From contig NZ_JASXSZ010000001.1 of NCBI RefSeq assembly GCF_030315975.1, positions 868,001 to 932,000 on the forward strand: a stretch of DNA of 64,000 bases, in the 5' to 3' direction. Positions within the stretch are counted from its first letter, which is position 1, and every line of letters begins with the position of its first letter. The position numbers and the translations under genes were made by a program. The notes beneath the pieces are model-generated. The model was not told where the DNA came from. It searched no databases and saw only the letters and a program-made list of their open reading frames with translations. The stretch comes from Microbacterium candidum (GTDB lineage: Bacteria; Actinomycetota; Actinomycetes; Actinomycetales; Microbacteriaceae). Positions 8,433-16,242 of the stretch are shown piece by piece.

Positions 8433-9704
8433 TTACTCGGGGTGCCCCGGCCGGTCACCCGTGCTGATCGTCCGGCCTTCCGATGCTGCCGGTCGATCCA
8501 TCCGGGAGGCGAGGACGGCGTCCCACACGGCGTCGGCCACGGCGCGCTTGGATCCGGATGCCTCGACGGCCACATCGCCGTCGGCACCGAGCACGATCAC
8601 CGCGTTCGAAGCGCTCTCGAAGCCGACCGACCACCCCACCTCGTTGAGGACGAGGAGATCGGCGCCCTTGCGCGCGAGCTTGCGCCGGCCGCGCTCGAGC
8701 AGTTCGTCGCGGGTCGGCGCGGTCTCGGCGGCGAAGCCGACGATCGTCCGGCCGGGCACGCGGTCGCGGCCGAGCCCGGCGAGGATGTCCTCGGTCTCGA
8801 CGAGCTCGATCGTGCGAGCCCCGGGCGACGACTCCTTCGCGAGCTTGCGATCGGCGACCTCGGCAGGCCGGTAGTCGGCGACGGCCGCGGCCATCACGAC
8901 GACGTCGGCGCCGGATGCGGCCGTCCGCACCGCCTCGCCGAGGTCGGCGGTCGTGCCGGCGCGCACGAGCGAGATGCGCGGGGACATCGCATCCTCCAGC
9001 ACTCCGTCGTCGACGTGCGCGGCGACCAGCGTGACACGGGCTCCGCGGTCCGCGGCGGCGCGGGCGAGGGCGGTGCCCTGGCGCCCGCTGGAGCGGTTGC
9101 CGAGGTACCGCACCGGGTCGAGCGGCTCGCGCGTGCCACCGGTCGACACGACGACGTGGAGGCCCGCGAGGTCCTGCTCCCGCTCCACGAGCGACAGCGC
9201 GAAGGCGACGATCTCGTCGGGCTCGGTCATGCGGCCGGGGCCGATGTCGGTGCCGGTGAGGGCGCCCGCATCCGGCCCGATGACGTGGACGCCGCGCTCG
9301 CGAAGAGTGGCCATGTTCGCGACGGTGGCGGGATGCATCCACATCTCCGTATGCATCGCGGGCGCGACGACGACCGGGGCCTTCGTCGCGAGGAGGGTCG
9401 TGCCGAGAAGGTCGTCGGCCATGCCGGCGGCCATCTTCGCGAGGGTGTTGGCGGTGGCGGGCGCGACGATGACGAGGTCGGCCGCCTGGCCGATCGCGAC
9501 GTGCCGCACCGCGGCGACGTCGTCGTGCACGCTCGTGGTCACCGGATGCCGGCTGATCGCCTCCCACGTGGGCTGCCCGACGAAGCGCAGCGCGTTCTCC
9601 GTAGGTACGACGTGCACGTCGTGCCCGGCGAGCACCAGCGAACGCACGACCTGTACCGTCTTGTATGCGGCGATCCCGCCCGTGACTCCGACGACGACGA
9701 ACAC
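8433..9704 (-). CDS. coaBC: Bifunctional phosphopantothenoylcysteine decarboxylase / phosphopantothenate-cysteine ligase
   Basis: A 423-aa cytoplasmic enzyme catalysing two consecutive steps of coenzyme A synthesis. The N-terminal flavoprotein half (CoaC, about 1-185) begins VFVVVGVTGGIAAYK, contains the active-site APAMHTEMW (normally PAMNxxMW; here the usual Asn is His), and binds FMN. The C-terminal half (CoaB, about 190-423) begins VVVSTGGTREPLDPVRYLGNRSSG and includes VMAAAVADYRP, FAAET and the ADLLVLNEVG nucleotide-binding regions. The GTG at 9704 is preceded by GGGAGG. Length is typical of the family. Product identity is confident. It is divergently oriented to the NRDE gene, only 43 bases away, so the two promoters overlap. 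Confidence 0.93.
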   Translation of the reverse strand: MFVVVGVTGGIAAYKTVQVVRSLVLAGHDVHVVPTENALRFVGQPTWEAISRHPVTTSVHDDVAAVRHVAIGQAADLVIVAPATANTLAKMAAGMADDLLGTTLLATKAPVVVAPAMHTEMWMHPATVANMATLRERGVHVIGPDAGALTGTDIGPGRMTEPDEIVAFALSLVEREQDLAGLHVVVSTGGTREPLDPVRYLGNRSSGRQGTALARAAADRGARVTLVAAHVDDGVLEDAMSPRISLVRAGTTADLGEAVRTAASGADVVVMAAAVADYRPAEVADRKLAKESSPGARTIELVETEDILAGLGRDRVPGRTIVGFAAETAPTRDELLERGRRKLARKGADLLVLNEVGWSVGFESASNAVIVLGADGDVAVEASGSKRAVADAVWDAVLASRMDRPAASEGRTISTGDRPGHPE

Positions 9705-9747
9705 GTGTCGATCCTCCCACGCCCGGCGCGCTGCGGAAGGGACGCGC

Positions 9748-10461
9748 ATGTGCACCGTCGTCATCCGGGTTCCGGAGGCCGAGGGCCCGATCCGGATGCT
9801 CGCGGTCCGCGATGAGGATCCGACGCGCGGCTGGGTCCCCCTCGGCGAGAACTGGCCGGAGCGTCCCGGAGTCATCGGCGTCCGCGACGCTCGCGCGGGC
9901 GGCGCCTGGCTGGCGGCGGATGCGGCGGAAGGTCGCCTCGCGGTTCTCCTCAACCGCCAGAGCCCCGAACCGCCGCCCGGTGTCACACTCGTGACGCGGG
10001 GCGCCATCCCTCTCGACGCGGTCGCGGGACGCCCGCCGCAGCCGACCGTCGCGACCGCCGGCTTCAACCTCGTGACGGTGGATGCGGCCGGTGCCGTGAT
10101 CGTCACGTGGGACGGCGTGGATCGCACCGAGACCCGCATCCCGCCCGGCACGCACATGATCGCGCACCGCGATCTCGACGACACCGAGACGGAGCGCATC
10201 ATCGCGTGGCGGGGGCCGTTCACGGCGGCGTCGACGGAGGGCTCGGACGACGACTGGTGGATGCCGTGGCTCGACGTGCTGCGCGAGTCCGGCGGCCTGT
10301 CGCCCGTGGACGCGCGCGCGATCGTGCGCGACAACGAGCCGCTCGGCTATCCCACCCAGACGACCCTGCTCTGCGTGGCCAGCGTCGCGCCCGGCGATCT
10401 CGACGTTAAGTACGCGCAGTTCACCGAGCCCGGCCACTGGAACACCGTCATCCCGCGCTGA
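9748..10461 (+). CDS. NRDE/TANGO2-family protein
   Basis: A 237-aa protein beginning MCTVVIRVP. The cysteine directly after the initiator methionine and the internal LLNRQ (an NRDE-like variant near residue 75) place it in the NRDE (TANGO2) family, thought to be Ntn-hydrolase-like with Cys2 exposed after Met removal. The molecular role of bacterial members is unsettled; haem handling has been proposed for eukaryotic relatives. ATG 9748 follows CGGAAGGGAC. Its stop codon lies 14 bases before a palindromic intergenic element. No operon partner is evident. Confidence 0.75.
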   Translation: MCTVVIRVPEAEGPIRMLAVRDEDPTRGWVPLGENWPERPGVIGVRDARAGGAWLAADAAEGRLAVLLNRQSPEPPPGVTLVTRGAIPLDAVAGRPPQPTVATAGFNLVTVDAAGAVIVTWDGVDRTETRIPPGTHMIAHRDLDDTETERIIAWRGPFTAASTEGSDDDWWMPWLDVLRESGGLSPVDARAIVRDNEPLGYPTQTTLLCVASVAPGDLDVKYAQFTEPGHWNTVIPR

Positions 10462-10474
10462 CTCACCCTTCTCC

Positions 10475-10540
10475 TCATCGACTTGCGGAATACGGCGGGT
10501 ATTCCGGGCCCGGATGCCGCCATAAGGCGCAAGTCGATGA
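10475..10540. repeat. Palindromic intergenic element, copy 1
   Basis: Perfect 13-bp terminal arms (TCATCGACTTGCG and CGCAAGTCGATGA) enclose imperfect inner arms built on ACGGCGG and CCGCCAT. The element is 66 bp and closely resembles the one at 12419-12482, so both belong to one dispersed palindrome family. It lies between the NRDE and antiporter genes. Confidence 0.8.
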
Positions 10541-10584
10541 CGGATGTGCGAGTCGTACGACGGCGGCGTCAGTACGCTGAGCGC

Positions 10585-11784
10585 GTGGTCCACTTCGATC
10601 TCGACCTGCTCCTGATCCCGCTCGTCGCCGTTCTCGCGCCGCTGCTGACGCGCGGGCTCGGCAGATGGGTCCGCATCCCCGTCGTCGTGTTCGAGCTCGT
10701 CCTCGGCATCCTGATCGGGCCGAGCGTGCTCGGGTGGGCGTTCCCGTCCGACTTCGTCTCGACCCTGTCGCAGCTCGGTCTCGCGATGCTGTTCTTCGTC
10801 GCGGGCACCGAGATCGACTTCCAGGCGCTGCGCGGGCGCAGCGGCAGCCGCGCCGGGATCGGATGGCTCATCAGCGTCGCCGTCGGCGTGGCGGTCGGGT
10901 TCCTCATCGCGCCGGGGGAGGGCGCCGTGATCGTCGGGATCGCGCTGGCATCGACGGCGCTCGGCACCCTGCTTCCGATCCTCCGGGATGCCGGCGAGCT
11001 GAAGACGCCGTTCGGCAAGGCCGTCAGTGCGCTCGGCACCGTGGGCGAGTTCGGGCCGCTCCTCGCGATCTCGATCTTCCTCGGGACCCGCGCACCCGGC
11101 CGGGCGACGATCGTCCTCGCCGTCTTCCTTCTGATCGCCGCGGGCGTGATCTGGTACGCGTTCCGGGCGCCGCAGGGCCGGCTGCACGACTTCGTGACGT
11201 CGACCATGCACACGTCAGGTCAGTTCGCGGTGCGCATCGTGATCTTCCTCATCGCCGCGCTCGCGTTCCTCAGCATCGCGCTCGACATCGACATGCTGCT
11301 TGGCGCGTTCATCGGCGGTGTCGTGTGGCGCCTCATGCTGCGGGATGCGGACGAGCAGCTGCGCGAACATGTGGAGAGCAAGATCGAGGCCGTCGCCTTC
11401 GGCTTCCTCGTGCCGGTGTTCTTCGTCTACACGGGCGTGACGTTCGACCTCGCGTCGCTCCTCAAGAACCCCGTGCTCCTCGCTCTCGTGCCGGTCGCGC
11501 TGATCCTTCTCCTGATCGTGCGCGGGCTCCCGTCGATGCTGGCCGCCCCCGTCGGCTCGAAGTCCCGCGACCGGTTCTCGATCGCGCTGCTCGGAGCGAC
11601 CGGCCTCCCGATCATCGTCGCCGTCACCGGCATCGGCGTGGACAAGCACCTCATCTCCTCCGGCATCGCGGCGGTGCTCGTCGGCGCGGGCATGCTGTCG
11701 GTGCTGCTCTTCCCGCTCATCGGGATGAGCCTCCGCGGCGAGCGCGACCTCGTGTCGACCGTGGAGGAGGAAGACAGCGCATGA
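10585..11784 (+). CDS. CPA2-family cation:proton antiporter
   Basis: A 399-aa protein with about twelve membrane segments. The opening region, VRIPVVVFELVLGILIGPSVLGW, followed by LSQLGLAMLFFVAGTEIDF, is typical of the Kef/GerN/NapA (CPA2) sodium-or-potassium/proton antiporters. There is no C-terminal TrkA-N/RCK domain, so it is the short form. Its role would be pH and monovalent cation homeostasis at the cytoplasmic membrane. The start is uncertain: GTG 10585 starts right before the first helix, while an ATG at 10537 would lie within the upstream palindrome. It overlaps the next gene by ATGA, indicating coupled translation. Confidence 0.85.
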   Translation: MVHFDLDLLLIPLVAVLAPLLTRGLGRWVRIPVVVFELVLGILIGPSVLGWAFPSDFVSTLSQLGLAMLFFVAGTEIDFQALRGRSGSRAGIGWLISVAVGVAVGFLIAPGEGAVIVGIALASTALGTLLPILRDAGELKTPFGKAVSALGTVGEFGPLLAISIFLGTRAPGRATIVLAVFLLIAAGVIWYAFRAPQGRLHDFVTSTMHTSGQFAVRIVIFLIAALAFLSIALDIDMLLGAFIGGVVWRLMLRDADEQLREHVESKIEAVAFGFLVPVFFVYTGVTFDLASLLKNPVLLALVPVALILLLIVRGLPSMLAAPVGSKSRDRFSIALLGATGLPIIVAVTGIGVDKHLISSGIAAVLVGAGMLSVLLFPLIGMSLRGERDLVSTVEEEDSA

Positions 11785-12290
11785 CGGATGCGGCGGGCCC
11801 ACGTGACGTGCATGCCCTCATGGCCGACGCGATCGGACGGCTGAGCGGCGCGCCGCGGGAGCGGCTGGGAGCCCTCGAGCCCGAGCGGCGCATCCTCGGG
11901 ATCCCGCGCGCCGCACGCATCAGACCGGCGGGCGACGCGTGGCACCTCGGGGTCCTCCTGCTGACGCCGGACATGGCGCTGCTGGAGACGGGGGAGATCG
12001 TGCGGGCGCGCACCGAGGCGCGCCGCGGGTACACCGCCGAGTCCCAGCGTCAACGTGCGGCGCTCGCGGCGGCCGCTCGGCGCGGAGGATTCGCCGAGGG
12101 CGAGACGGTGCACGTCGGCTGGAGCGTGATCGACGTGGATGCGGTCGCCCGCGGCGAGGCATCCGGCCCCCTGGCCCTCCGCGACGGTGTGCCGATGGTG
12201 CGCTGGAGCCACTCCACGGGCTTCGTTCCGCTCGCCGGCTACCTCGACGAGCGGATCGAGCTGCTGCGGCATCCCCTCCCCGGCGCCTGA
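11781..12290 (+). CDS. Conserved-looking protein of unknown function, coupled to the antiporter
   Basis: A 169-aa soluble protein. The ATG at 11781 overlaps the antiporter stop in ATGA, so the two are translationally coupled. I do not recognise a domain. Visible features are a basic, Arg-rich N-terminal half (ERLGALEPERRILGIPRAARIRPAG), an alternating beta-strand-like stretch WHLGVLLLTPDMALLETGEIVRA written here in part, and a C-terminal FVPLAGYLDERIELL. There is no signal peptide or membrane segment. A role linked to the antiporter is suggested only by coupling. Confidence 0.6.
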   Translation: MTDAAGPRDVHALMADAIGRLSGAPRERLGALEPERRILGIPRAARIRPAGDAWHLGVLLLTPDMALLETGEIVRARTEARRGYTAESQRQRAALAAAARRGGFAEGETVHVGWSVIDVDAVARGEASGPLALRDGVPMVRWSHSTGFVPLAGYLDERIELLRHPLPGA

Positions 12291-12322
12291 CGCGTCGCCG
12301 GCCTTGCCCCCGACCCCTCCCG

Positions 12323-12412
12323 CCCCTGCCCCTGCCCCTGCCCCTGCCCCTGCCACCGCCCCTGCCCCTGCCCCTGCCCCTGCCCCTGCCCCTGCCCCTG
12401 CCCCTGCCCCTG
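12323..12412. repeat. Hexanucleotide microsatellite (CCCCTG), 15 units
   Basis: Fourteen perfect CCCCTG units plus one variant unit (CCACCG at 12353-12358), immediately after the stop of the unknown gene. Open reading frames on both strands here read as Pro-Ala or Gly-Gln dipeptides and are artefacts. Such arrays mutate by slippage, so the copy number probably varies between strains. Confidence 0.95.
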
Positions 12413-12418
12413 CCTTCT

Positions 12419-12482
12419 CGCCGACTTGCCGCAAATGGCGGGAATGATGCTTCGCATACTCGCCATACGCCGCAAGTCGGCG
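12419..12482. repeat. Palindromic intergenic element, copy 2
   Basis: Terminal arms CGCCGACTTGC and GCAAGTCGGCG are perfect over 11 bp, with inner partial arms ATGGCGG and CGCCAT. Length, arm sequence (GACTTGC/GCAAGTC) and inner GGCGG/CGCCAT blocks match the element at 10475-10540. Confidence 0.8.
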
Positions 12483-12498
12483 CAAGGAGAATGCCCAG

Positions 12499-12575
12499 AG
12501 GGCGGGGCACGGAGGGCGGGGCCGGGCCGCGGAGGGCGAGGCCTGGGGGCGGGGCCTGGGGGCGGGGCCTGGTGG
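12499..12575 (+). repeat. G-run-rich low-complexity stretch
   Basis: Closely spaced G-runs, including two direct copies of GCCTGGGGGCGGG, lie just past the end of the amidotransferase gene. Four or more runs of three to five G within short loops could allow a G-quadruplex on this strand. No gene is seen here. Confidence 0.6.
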
Positions 12576-12582
12576 AGGAGGG

Positions 12583-13314
12583 TCAGGAGGCGAAGCGCTG
12601 GGCGAAGGCGCGCACGATCCGCATCGGCTCGGTGACCGACGCCGCGAGCACCCGCTGCGCCAGCACGTCGTAGTCGGCGGATGCGAAGTATCCGTCGTCC
12701 CGGTAGATCGCCATGCGCTCCGTGAACGCGCGGGTGGATGCCTCGGGGTGGAACTGCGTCGCATACAGGCGATCGCCGTAGCGGTAGGCCTGCACCGCGG
12801 CCGCCTCTCCGGTGGCGAGCAGCACGGTGCCGGGCGGCGGCTCCGCCGACCCCTCCTTGTGCGCGGTCAGCGCCGTGAAGCGCGTCGCGAGCCCGCCGAA
12901 GAGGGGGTCGCGCTCGCCCTCGGGCGTCAGCGTGACGACCGTGGGCCCGGTGTCCTCGGGATACGCGCGGCTGACCTCGCCGCCGAGCGTCCGCGTGGCG
13001 ATTCCGATGCCGTAGCAGGTGAAGAGGGCGGCCGGTCCGTCGTCGGCGGCCGCGGCGGACGCGAGGGACGCGAGGGATGCCTCGACATGCTTCTGCTCGT
13101 CGGTCTTCGTCGACTCCGGGTCGGTCATGTTGAACGGGCTGCCGCCGACGAGGTACCCGTCGTACGCGTCGAGCGCAGGCAGCGGCGAGCGGACGAGGTC
13201 GAGCGCATCCATCTCCTCCGCCGAGACCCCTGCAGCGGTGCGGAACGACTCGTACTCGGCATCCGCCGCCCCGCGCTGCGGACGGACGCACACGTACAGC
13301 AGCCGGGCGGTCAT
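12583..13314 (-). CDS. Class I glutamine amidotransferase-like protein
   Basis: A 243-aa single-domain class I glutamine amidotransferase related to the GuaA glutaminase half. It has the nucleophile elbow FTCYGIGIA with the catalytic Cys, and the downstream His-Glu pair in QFHPEAST. The substrate that receives ammonia is unknown; stand-alone members are often annotated as GMP-synthase-like proteins. The N-terminal YDGYLVGGSPFNMTD loop is typical of that group. Start ATG 13314 gives the usual N-terminus MTARLLYVCVRP; the upstream alternative at 13350 adds a hydrophobic leader that looks spurious. Transcription runs toward the G-rich stretch and microsatellite. Confidence 0.85.
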   Translation of the reverse strand: MTARLLYVCVRPQRGAADAEYESFRTAAGVSAEEMDALDLVRSPLPALDAYDGYLVGGSPFNMTDPESTKTDEQKHVEASLASLASAAAADDGPAALFTCYGIGIATRTLGGEVSRAYPEDTGPTVVTLTPEGERDPLFGGLATRFTALTAHKEGSAEPPPGTVLLATGEAAAVQAYRYGDRLYATQFHPEASTRAFTERMAIYRDDGYFASADYDVLAQRVLAASVTEPMRIVRAFAQRFAS

Positions 13315-13371
13315 GGCGCTGATTCTAAGGGCGAGCACGGTGCCCCGCATCCGTCGATGAAGATTTCCGAA

Positions 13372-13385
13372 GTCCTTGTATCAGG
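13372..13385 (+). promoter_or_regulatory. Left copy of a 14-nt motif bracketing the sigma/protease cassette
   Basis: GTCCTTGTATCAGG lies 45 bases before the sigma-factor start. A 13/14 match, GTCCGTGTATCAGG, lies at 18723-18736 just past the CHAT gene. It could be the upstream half of a promoter read by the cassette's own sigma factor, or a recombination scar. Either reading is inference. Confidence 0.35.
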
Positions 13386-13429
13386 GCGCCCTCTTCCGAC
13401 TCGTTGCCTATGTGGACACAATGGGCGCT

Positions 13430-14074
13430 ATGACCGACATCGATCGGTCGGAGCCGGGCGAAGAGCGTTTGGGGACTGCTCCGCCCGTGGCATCCGACGA
13501 TTCTGCCGCGCCCGCTCGCTGGGAGCACGCGGCCGCCCTGTTCCTGCGCTGGCGCGAAGGTGAGACGCGCGCGATGGACGCCCTCGTGCGCCTGATGACG
13601 CCCGTGCTGTGGCACGTCGTGCGTGCGTACGGGCTCGACCGTGCGCTCGCGGAGGACGTCGTCCAGACGACGTGGCTGACGCTCGTGCGCCGGCACGACA
13701 CGATCCAGGATCCGCGCGCGGTGTCCGGGTGGCTCACGATGTGCGCCCGCCGCGAGGCCTGGCGCATAGGCAAGATGCAGCGCCGCGCCGATCCCACCGA
13801 GGTGGAGCACCTCGAACCACATCTTCCGACCAATGAGTCGGCCGAGCACGACGCCGTGCTCGATGACGAGAAGCTCCGGCTGTGGACAGCAGTCGGTGGG
13901 CTCGACGATCGGTGCCAGCGGCTGCTGCGCATCATCGCGTTCGAGGAGCGCCCTGACTATGCCCGGATCGCCCAGGATCTGGCCATGCCCGTCGGTTCGA
14001 TAGGGCCGACACGTCAGCGCTGCCTCATCAAGCTCCGCGCCTTGCTCGAGGGCGCTGGATGGGGAGAGGAATGA
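13430..14074 (+). CDS. ECF-like sigma-70 family RNA polymerase sigma factor
   Basis: A 214-aa protein with sigma region 2 at about 45-110 (ALVRLMTPVLWHVVRAYG, then AEDVVQTTWLTLVRR, the DVVQ-x-TW core recognition motif) and region 4 at about 145-205 (LDDRCQRLLRIIAFEERPDYARIAQDLAMPVGSIGPTRQRC), a helix-turn-helix for -35 recognition. It would direct RNA polymerase to a small regulon. No C-terminal SnoaL or other ECF extension is present, but a 40-residue N-terminal extension is. ATG 13421 is an alternative start three codons earlier. It heads a tight four-gene run with a small unknown protein, an S8 protease and a CHAT protease (gaps of 4, 16 and 24 bases), so it likely controls its own operon. 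Confidence 0.88.
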   Translation: MTDIDRSEPGEERLGTAPPVASDDSAAPARWEHAAALFLRWREGETRAMDALVRLMTPVLWHVVRAYGLDRALAEDVVQTTWLTLVRRHDTIQDPRAVSGWLTMCARREAWRIGKMQRRADPTEVEHLEPHLPTNESAEHDAVLDDEKLRLWTAVGGLDDRCQRLLRIIAFEERPDYARIAQDLAMPVGSIGPTRQRCLIKLRALLEGAGWGEE

Positions 14075-14078
14075 CGAC

Positions 14079-14546
14079 ATGGACATCGAGGACCTCGCCG
14101 GTGACACGGCGCTCTTCACACGACTTCGCCGGACATGGGAGGACGTCGATCCCGTGCCCGCAGATCTCGCCGACAGGATGGTGGCCGCGGTCGCCGTGGA
14201 GGACCTGTCGCGCGAGTACGCACTCCTGACCCTCGTCGAGACGGATCTCGCAGCCGTCCGCAGCGACACCGACACGCTCACGCTGCAGTTCAGCGACGGC
14301 ACGACGACCGTCCTGCTGCACGTCACGCAGTCCGACACGGGGAAGCATCGGGTCGACGGATGGGTCGATGCCGAAGCCCTTGCGGTCCGGCTCGTGCAGG
14401 ATGCCGGCGAGTTCGCTGCAGAACTCGGCGAGCACGGCCGGTTCGCCTTCGACGGCGTGCCCGGCGGGGTCTCGCGCATGAAGCTCGCCGTGCGCGACGA
14501 GGCCGGCGACCTCCACGACTTCCAGACTCCGCAATTCGAAGTGTGA
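14079..14546 (+). CDS. Unknown small protein of the sigma/protease cassette
   Basis: A 155-aa acidic soluble protein starting MDIEDLAGDTALFTRLRRTW, four bases after the sigma-factor stop. I do not recognise the family. The first 45 residues are helical with a DPVPADLADRMVAAVAVEDL segment; the rest looks beta-rich (LTLQFSDGTTTVLLHV, then a G-R-F-A-F-D-G-V-P stretch). It has no zinc-binding anti-sigma HxxxCxxC motif and no membrane helix, so a classical ZAS anti-sigma factor is unlikely. Its fixed place between sigma factor and protease suggests it could be the sigma partner or a protease substrate or adaptor, which is inference. Confidence 0.65.
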   Translation: MDIEDLAGDTALFTRLRRTWEDVDPVPADLADRMVAAVAVEDLSREYALLTLVETDLAAVRSDTDTLTLQFSDGTTTVLLHVTQSDTGKHRVDGWVDAEALAVRLVQDAGEFAAELGEHGRFAFDGVPGGVSRMKLAVRDEAGDLHDFQTPQFEV

Positions 14547-14562
14547 TCCCTGAGGAGAGACG

Positions 14563-16218
14563 ATGACAGACCCCGGATCTCGATCGACCGGTTCCTGGCG
14601 CGACCGCTATGACGCGGCGCGGGCGCAGGGAGTCCCCCTGGACCCGTCGAGTGAGCCGGTCAAGGGAGTCGACGCCTACCCGACGTCATACGATCGCTCC
14701 CATCTGCTGATCACTGTCTCGGACGGTGAGCTCGATGATCGGCTCGCACTGCTTCGTGACGCCGGGTCCGATTTCGGCTGGGGAATCCAGCTGCAGAACA
14801 TGGATGGCTCCGAGCTCACGCCGGAGGATGCCTCGGCCCGCGCACAGCGGTGGCGCGAGGCCATGGACCTGCCGATCATCCACCGCGTCGAGATCTTCCC
14901 GCAGCCGAGCCCCGACAAGGACGACCAGCCGGTTCCGCCGATCGACGCGTGGCGGCTCCTGCAGCGCGCTCGCGCGCGGGCCGCGGCTCGCGGAGACGGC
15001 CCAGCGGTGCCCGGCGTGAGCCTGGATCACGTCATGACCGTGGATCCGTTCGGCGGCGGGACCAACCCGTTCGGTGGAGGCACGAATCCGTTCGGCGGGG
15101 GCACGAATCCGTTCGGCGGCGGGACCAACCCGTTCGGCGGCCGGACGAACGACCTCGGCATGGTGGGATACGCAGTGCCGGGGACGGGCGGACGCCAGGT
15201 CGTCGACTACGCGGGTGCCGGACCTCAGCGGTCGGCAGTGCTGAGCGCGGGAGGCAGACGCCCGGTCGTCGCCATCCTGGACACCGGATGCGGGTCTCAC
15301 GAGTGGCTGCCGGATGACATCGTGACGAGATACCCGGTCGTCGACGGCCGAGTCGTCGGCGACGCCGATCCCTCGACCGATCCGGAGGTCTTCCCCGACC
15401 AGGCGGGGCCGTACGACGGGATGCTGGATCCTGCCTCGGGACACGGCACGTTCATCGCGGGCATCATCCGCCAGCTGGCGCCGGAGGCCGACATCGTCGC
15501 CGTCCGAGTCGCGAACAGCATGGGGGCGCTCCTCGAGGGCGACTTCATGATGGCGGTGCGCTCCCTCGTGAAGTGGATGATGACACCGGAACCAGCCGGG
15601 GGACGTCTCATCGACGTCATCAATCTCTCCCTCGGCTACTACCACGAGACCCCGGACGACGATCTGTTCGATCGGACTCTCGCGGAGATGCTGCTCGTCG
15701 CCCGGCGCAACGGATGCGCTGTCGTCTGTTCGGCGGGCAACGATGCGACGGACCGTCCGGCATTCCCTGCTGCGCTGTGGAACTGGACCGGGGCCGATTT
15801 CTACGTCGATGACTCCGTGGATGCTGCGCCGCACACGGCGGTGGGCGCGCTCAACCCGGCGCACCGTTCGGTGGCGCTCTTCAGCAACATCGGAGGCTGG
15901 GTGAAGGTCTACGCGCCGGGGGTCTCGGTCCTCAGCATCACCCCCGGCTTCGTCGGCGGCACGCAGGCGCTCACCCGTAACGATCGGGAGGGTCTGAGGC
16001 GTGAGAGCCTCGATCCCGACGACTTCCGTGGCGGGTATGCGGTGTGGAGCGGGACGTCTTTCGCCGCACCGTACATCGCCGGCTCGATGGCGCGATCGAT
16101 CACGGATCCGCTCATGCGAGGACAGGCGAATCTCGCGTCGGAGCGGATCGCGAACCTTCGCGCCGCCGAGGGAGCGGTCATCGCCGACTGGGATATCGCG
16201 GAGATTGCATCCATGTGA
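14563..16218 (+). CDS. S8 (subtilisin-family) serine protease with heptad linker repeats
   Basis: A 551-aa protease with the complete catalytic set: D240 in VAILDTG, H294 in SGHGTFIAG, oxyanion N393 in CSAGND and S499 in SGTSFAAP. Residues 1-155 form an N-terminal region that could act as prodomain or regulator. Residues 161-195 are five heptads (D/N)PFGG(G/R)T linking it to the catalytic domain. No signal peptide or membrane segment is visible, so it appears cytoplasmic, unlike most subtilases. ATG 14563 has GAGGAGA upstream. It sits between the small unknown gene and a CHAT protease gene. One protease may activate the other, with the flexible repeat linker as a plausible cleavage site; this is inference. 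Confidence 0.9.
   Translation: MTDPGSRSTGSWRDRYDAARAQGVPLDPSSEPVKGVDAYPTSYDRSHLLITVSDGELDDRLALLRDAGSDFGWGIQLQNMDGSELTPEDASARAQRWREAMDLPIIHRVEIFPQPSPDKDDQPVPPIDAWRLLQRARARAAARGDGPAVPGVSLDHVMTVDPFGGGTNPFGGGTNPFGGGTNPFGGGTNPFGGRTNDLGMVGYAVPGTGGRQVVDYAGAGPQRSAVLSAGGRRPVVAILDTGCGSHEWLPDDIVTRYPVVDGRVVGDADPSTDPEVFPDQAGPYDGMLDPASGHGTFIAGIIRQLAPEADIVAVRVANSMGALLEGDFMMAVRSLVKWMMTPEPAGGRLIDVINLSLGYYHETPDDDLFDRTLAEMLLVARRNGCAVVCSAGNDATDRPAFPAALWNWTGADFYVDDSVDAAPHTAVGALNPAHRSVALFSNIGGWVKVYAPGVSVLSITPGFVGGTQALTRNDREGLRRESLDPDDFRGGYAVWSGTSFAAPYIAGSMARSITDPLMRGQANLASERIANLRAAEGAVIADWDIAEIASM
15043..15147 (+). repeat. Five in-frame 21-bp repeats inside the S8 protease gene
   Basis: Tandem 21-nt units encode (D/N)PFGG(G/R)T five times, with synonymous differences between units. 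Copy number may vary by slippage without breaking the frame. Confidence 0.9.
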
Positions 16219-16242
16219 CGAACGGCGCGGCATGATGATGCT

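Noticed and set aside
12239..12510. Long frames encoding GQGQGQ or PAPAPA proteins
   Set aside because: They are translations of the CCCCTG microsatellite; no ribosome site or homologous ends.
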